Shown here piece after piece: positions 29,720 through 32,464 of a DNA stretch of 32,464 nucleotides. The stretch spans positions 1 to 32,464 of the forward strand of contig CANFPU010000025.1 in NCBI GenBank assembly GCA_947448955.1, in the 5' to 3' direction. A model generated the notes under the pieces. It was not told where the DNA came from. It saw only the letters and a program-made list of their open reading frames with translations, and did not search any database. A program made the position numbers and the translations under genes. The DNA is from Burkholderiales bacterium. GTDB taxonomy: Bacteria > Pseudomonadota > Gammaproteobacteria > Burkholderiales > Burkholderiaceae_C. How positions within the stretch are numbered: the stretch's first letter is position 1; every line of letters starts with the position of its first letter.

Positions 29720-30859
29720 CTAACCCAAAGCTTGCGCCTCGGCGACACGGCGCGGCACGCGGTAATGCCACCAGGGCAGGGCCTGGATCAGCGACAGCAC
29801 CTCGCCGCTGCGCGACGGTGCGTAGCCGGGCAAGGTCGACAACGCGGCCGGCCAGGCGGGGCTGTCCAGCGCCTGGCGCAGCTTGTGTACCGCAGGATGT
29901 TCGAGCGCATCCTTCAGACAGACCAGGAAATAGTCCTCGGCGACCAGCGGGATGAAATCGAGGCCGAACTGGCGCGCCGCAGCCTCGATGCCGGGCCCGA
30001 CATCGGCGACGCCGCTGGCCACTCCAGCGGCCACCGCCAAGTGGCTGTCCTCGGGGGCGTCGAAGTAGCCGCGCACACCGGCCGGGTCCATGCCCTGCTC
30101 GGCCAGCAGGTGGTCCACCAGCAGCCGGGTGCCCGATCCGCTTTGGCGGTTGACGAATCGCGGCGCAGCGCCGTCGGCAGACACCAGGTCGGCCAAGCCG
30201 CGCAGCCCCAGCGGATTGCCGGGCCGCACCATCAGGCCCTGGTTGCGTCGCAGGCAGCCGATCAACTTGTGCAGACCGGGTTTGAGCAGCGGCTTGATCG
30301 CACCGGCAAACTGCGCCGAGCCGCCGGCCAGCGGCGGCACATGGAAACCCGCGACCAAGCAGCGGCCCTGGCTCAGCGCGCGCAGCGCATCGACGCTGCC
30401 GGCGAAGCGCAACTCGATGTGCAGGCCTTGCTGCTGGCTGGCCAGATCGCGCAGCGCGGGCAGCGCCAAGTCATGGCTGGCAAAGACCGTCAGCACATGC
30501 TGGCTGCCATCCAACGCATCGACCAGCACCCGCTCGAGTTCAGCGCGCAGCGCTTCGATGTGCGGCGTCAGCCGGGTGCGGGCACGGGTCTCGGCCCACA
30601 ACAGCCGGTCGGCAAACGGCGTCAGCCGCGCCGGCTGGCCCTGCGTCCAGGTCACCAGTGGCTCGCCCATCACCTCCTCCCAGCGCTTGAGCTGGCCCCA
30701 GATGTGGCGGTAGGACGCGCCCAGCGCCTTGGCGGTGTGCTGGATCGAGCCATGCTCGCGAACCGCCCACAGCAGGTCGAACAGCGGGTTGTGCAGCACC
30801 GCGCCACGCTGGCCGTCAGCCTCAAAGCTGTACTGCAGGTGGACGCCACGGGCTTTCAT
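29720..30859 (-). CDS. ModE-like HTH regulator fused to a PBP-like domain
   Basis: A 379-residue one-component regulator. The N-terminal winged helix (about 22-85) is of ModE/LysR type: NPLFDLLWAVREHGSIQHTA, then LGASYRHIWGQLKRWEEVMG and PARLTPFADRLL. Residues about 118-350 form a periplasmic-binding-protein-like ligand domain (LTVFASHDLALPALRDLA, LRFAGSVDALRALSQG, FVNRQSGSGTRLLVDHLL, GVASGVADVGPGIEAAA). This architecture is common beside molybdenum-enzyme genes in Proteobacteria and is thought to sense molybdate or a cofactor-related ligand. It lies 20 bp downstream of coxG on the same strand, so it is probably co-transcribed with the cox genes and may control them. Confidence 0.9.
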   Translation of the reverse strand: MKARGVHLQYSFEADGQRGAVLHNPLFDLLWAVREHGSIQHTAKALGASYRHIWGQLKRWEEVMGEPLVTWTQGQPARLTPFADRLLWAETRARTRLTPHIEALRAELERVLVDALDGSQHVLTVFASHDLALPALRDLASQQQGLHIELRFAGSVDALRALSQGRCLVAGFHVPPLAGGSAQFAGAIKPLLKPGLHKLIGCLRRNQGLMVRPGNPLGLRGLADLVSADGAAPRFVNRQSGSGTRLLVDHLLAEQGMDPAGVRGYFDAPEDSHLAVAAGVASGVADVGPGIEAAARQFGLDFIPLVAEDYFLVCLKDALEHPAVHKLRQALDSPAWPAALSTLPGYAPSRSGEVLSLIQALPWWHYRVPRRVAEAQALG

Positions 30860-30879
30860 CGATCGACGCCAGGCGGCAT

Positions 30880-31413
30880 TCAGCCGCCGAACAATCGCTT
30901 GAACCAGGCCAGCAGGCGCGCGAACGGGCCGGGCGGCGCGATCACAACCCGCGCGACCTCGACGGCCTGGCGCTGGGTCAGCCGGGTGTTGAAGTTGACG
31001 AAGAACTCGGTGGCCATCTTCTGCGCTGCCATGTCGACCAGGCGCGAGCCGATCTGCGCGATCTTGCCGCCGACCGTCGCATGCGCGGTGTAGTGCAGCA
31101 TGGTCTGGTTCGGACCGACCGTCTCGAGCCGGATCTCGGCATGCCCCTTGCCATGGCCAGCGGCACCGCCCTGCCCTTCGAATCGCAGCGTGTAAGAGCT
31201 CGGTGGCTGCAGGTTCTCAAGCTGCAGCTTGCCCTTGAACTTGGCTTTGACCGGGCCGATCGCCGCCGTGATCAGCACCTCGAACTGGTTCTCACCAGTC
31301 GGCGTGATGCTCTCGCAGCCAGGGATGGCCTGCTGCAGCAAGGTGATGTCGTTCAGCGCAGCCCAGGCTTCGACCTGGCTGACGGGCAGGATTTGCTGGT
31401 TGGTGAGTTGCAT
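30880..31413 (-). CDS. coxG: CoxG-type SRPBCC protein (CO dehydrogenase accessory)
   Basis: A 177-residue protein of the CoxG family with the SRPBCC lipid-binding fold: QQILPVSQVEAWAALNDITL, then LQQAIPGCESITP, IGPVKAKFKGKLQLENL and ATVGGKIAQIGSRLVDMAAQKM. A Pro-rich stretch precedes a short amphipathic tail (FARLLAWFKRLFGG) that could touch the membrane. CoxG is implicated in coupling CO dehydrogenase-type molybdenum hydroxylases to the membrane. It follows coxE by 30 bp and precedes the ModE/PBP-like regulator, so it is the penultimate gene seen in a minus-strand cox operon. The enzyme subunits themselves would lie beyond the window, if present. Confidence 0.93.
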   Translation of the reverse strand: MQLTNQQILPVSQVEAWAALNDITLLQQAIPGCESITPTGENQFEVLITAAIGPVKAKFKGKLQLENLQPPSSYTLRFEGQGGAAGHGKGHAEIRLETVGPNQTMLHYTAHATVGGKIAQIGSRLVDMAAQKMATEFFVNFNTRLTQRQAVEVARVVIAPPGPFARLLAWFKRLFGG

Positions 31414-31443
31414 GTTGGCGGTTACCGGTTGAAAAGAATGGGT

Positions 31444-32464
31444 TCATCGCGTGGCGGAGATGGGCCGACGGGGCGGGCGTTCGCGTGCAGCCAGCACCTG
31501 CACCAAGTCGGTCAGGCTCTGCAGGTTGTGCGCTGGCAGAAATCGGTCGACATGCGGCAGCATGGCCTTGATGCCGCCGGCCCGGGGCTCGAACTGGTCG
31601 AAGCGCAGCAAGGGGTTGAGCCAGATCAGCCTGCGGCAGCTCTTGTGCAGCCGCTCCATCTCGAAAGCCAGCGCCTGGGTGTCGCCATGCTCGAGGCCGT
31701 CGGTGACGAGCAGCACGGTGGCCTGGGTGCCGAGCACGCGCCTGGCCCAGCGCTGGTTGAACTCGTGCAGGCTGGTGGTGATGCGGGTGCCGCCCGACCA
31801 GTCGGCCACCGCGCGAACCACCTGGGCCACCGCCAAGTCGGGGTCGCGGCTCTTGAGCAAGCGGGTGGTGCGGGTCAGCCTGGTGCCGAAAACGAAGCTC
31901 TCGACCCTGGCGTCGGCATGGCCCAGCGCATGGGCGAAGTGCAGCAGCATGCGCGAGTAGCGGCTCATCGACCCCGAGATGTCGGCCAGCAACACCAGCG
32001 GCGCAGGCTGCTCGCGGGCGCTGCGCCAGCGCATCTCGGCCAATTCACCCCCTTGCCTAGCCATGCGCGCCAGCGTCGCCCGCCAGTCGGGCCTGCCAGG
32101 GCGCGTTGCGCGGGCGCTGCGGCGGGTGGGCAATGGCTCGAACACCAGCCGCAGCTGGGCCAGCGCGCGCTGCGCGGCGCGCCACTCGTCGGCGCTCATC
32201 GTGTCGAAATCGGCTTGGCGCAAGACCTCGCGATCGTTCCAGGTCAGCTCGGCGTTGATCTCGATCTGCTCCTGCTCGGGGCTGTCCGGCAGCCGATTGG
32301 GCTGGTGCGGGAACAAGGCCTCGCCCAGGCGCCGGTTCTCGGGTGGCGGCGGCACGGCACCGTCCTTCAGGCTGACCTTGGGCAGCAGCATCGCGCGCAT
32401 CCGGCCCATCAGGTCGGGGTCACGCCAGAACAGCGTGAAAGCCTGGTCGAACAGCTCGCGGTGC
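31444..32464 (-). CDS. coxE: CoxE-type von Willebrand factor A protein, 5-prime end cut off
   Basis: At least 339 codons, open to the window edge. The codons before the ATG at 32409 read HRELFDQAFTLFWRDPDLMG, which is typical CoxE sequence, so the true start lies beyond 32464. The VWA domain occupies the C-terminal half, with MIDAS motif DISGSMS, Thr in GGTRITTSL and Asp in VTDGLEHGD. It ends in a basic tail. With the MoxR-like ATPase CoxD, CoxE is needed to mature the copper-molybdenum site of CO dehydrogenase; related pairs mature other hydroxylases. coxG follows 30 bp downstream. Confidence 0.94.
   Translation of the reverse strand, partial: HRELFDQAFTLFWRDPDLMGRMRAMLLPKVSLKDGAVPPPPENRRLGEALFPHQPNRLPDSPEQEQIEINAELTWNDREVLRQADFDTMSADEWRAAQRALAQLRLVFEPLPTRRSARATRPGRPDWRATLARMARQGGELAEMRWRSAREQPAPLVLLADISGSMSRYSRMLLHFAHALGHADARVESFVFGTRLTRTTRLLKSRDPDLAVAQVVRAVADWSGGTRITTSLHEFNQRWARRVLGTQATVLLVTDGLEHGDTQALAFEMERLHKSCRRLIWLNPLLRFDQFEPRAGGIKAMLPHVDRFLPAHNLQSLTDLVQVLAARERPPRRPISATR

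Noticed and set aside
28985-31093. Very long plus-strand frame (702 codons)
   Set aside because: Out-of-frame with the MYG1 gene and antisense to the ModE/PBP regulator and coxG; composition is Arg/Gln/Ala-rich as expected for a high-GC shadow.

Overview
The window is a high-GC bacterial chromosome segment. Gene content points to a betaproteobacterium of the order Burkholderiales, of the Rubrivivax/Leptothrix/Ideonella type: a Bug/TctC-family binding protein, a 7TMR-DISM histidine kinase, cox (carbon monoxide dehydrogenase-type) accessory genes and a ModE/PBP-like regulator. This assignment is inferred from gene families, not from a marker gene. I saw no rRNA, tRNA, CRISPR array or intact transposase.

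Layout. (1) 1-2.2 kb, plus strand: a ScsC/DsbA-like periplasmic thiol oxidoreductase, then an A+T-richer orphan gene for a secreted Cys-rich protein built from a duplicated cysteine module. (2) 2.4-9.4 kb, minus strand: a 7TMR-DISM histidine kinase, an OmpR-type regulator, an orphan TAXI periplasmic binding protein, a TPR-secretin lipoprotein and an exported pentapeptide-repeat protein. No TRAP permease is present, so this looks like an envelope sensing or channel locus rather than an uptake system. (3) 9.7-17.6 kb, plus strand: a tight operon for peptide or gamma-glutamyl-peptide use: DUF1028 protein, two oligopeptide ABC ATPases, a family-5 binding protein, two permeases and a gamma-glutamyltransferase-like hydrolase. 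(4) 17.6-19.2 kb: a Phd/VapC-type toxin-antitoxin pair bracketed by a 21-bp direct repeat that copies the end of the gamma-glutamyltransferase gene, then an SDR-fold gene whose fingerprints match halohydrin dehalogenases. Removing one repeat copy plus the toxin-antitoxin pair would put this gene 18 bp behind the transferase gene, so it was probably the last gene of the operon.

(5) 19.2-20.7 kb: the C-terminal part of a Na+/H+ antiporter-like gene, broken off at a HigB/HigA module that has a good promoter with a palindromic operator inside it. (6) 20.8-23.1 kb, minus: a Bug/TctC binding protein followed by a formylglycine-type sulfatase. (7) 23.2-26.0 kb, minus: a translationally coupled pair of M16 peptidases, one with the HxxEH zinc site and one without. 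(8) 26.1-29.7 kb: a photolyase-like FAD-domain protein with a possible permuted architecture, a beta-lactamase-fold serine hydrolase, a relic of a DUF4338/DruA-like gene and a MYG1-family protein. (9) 29.7-32.5 kb, minus: coxE (cut by the window edge), coxG and a ModE/PBP-like regulator, presumably the end of a molybdenum hydroxylase or CO dehydrogenase cluster.

The most notable points are the halohydrin dehalogenase candidate in a peptide-use operon, the toxin-antitoxin insertion with its repeat scar, and the TAXI-secretin-pentapeptide cluster beside a two-component system. Short tandem repeats (7, 8, 12 and 15 bp units) recur both between and within genes.
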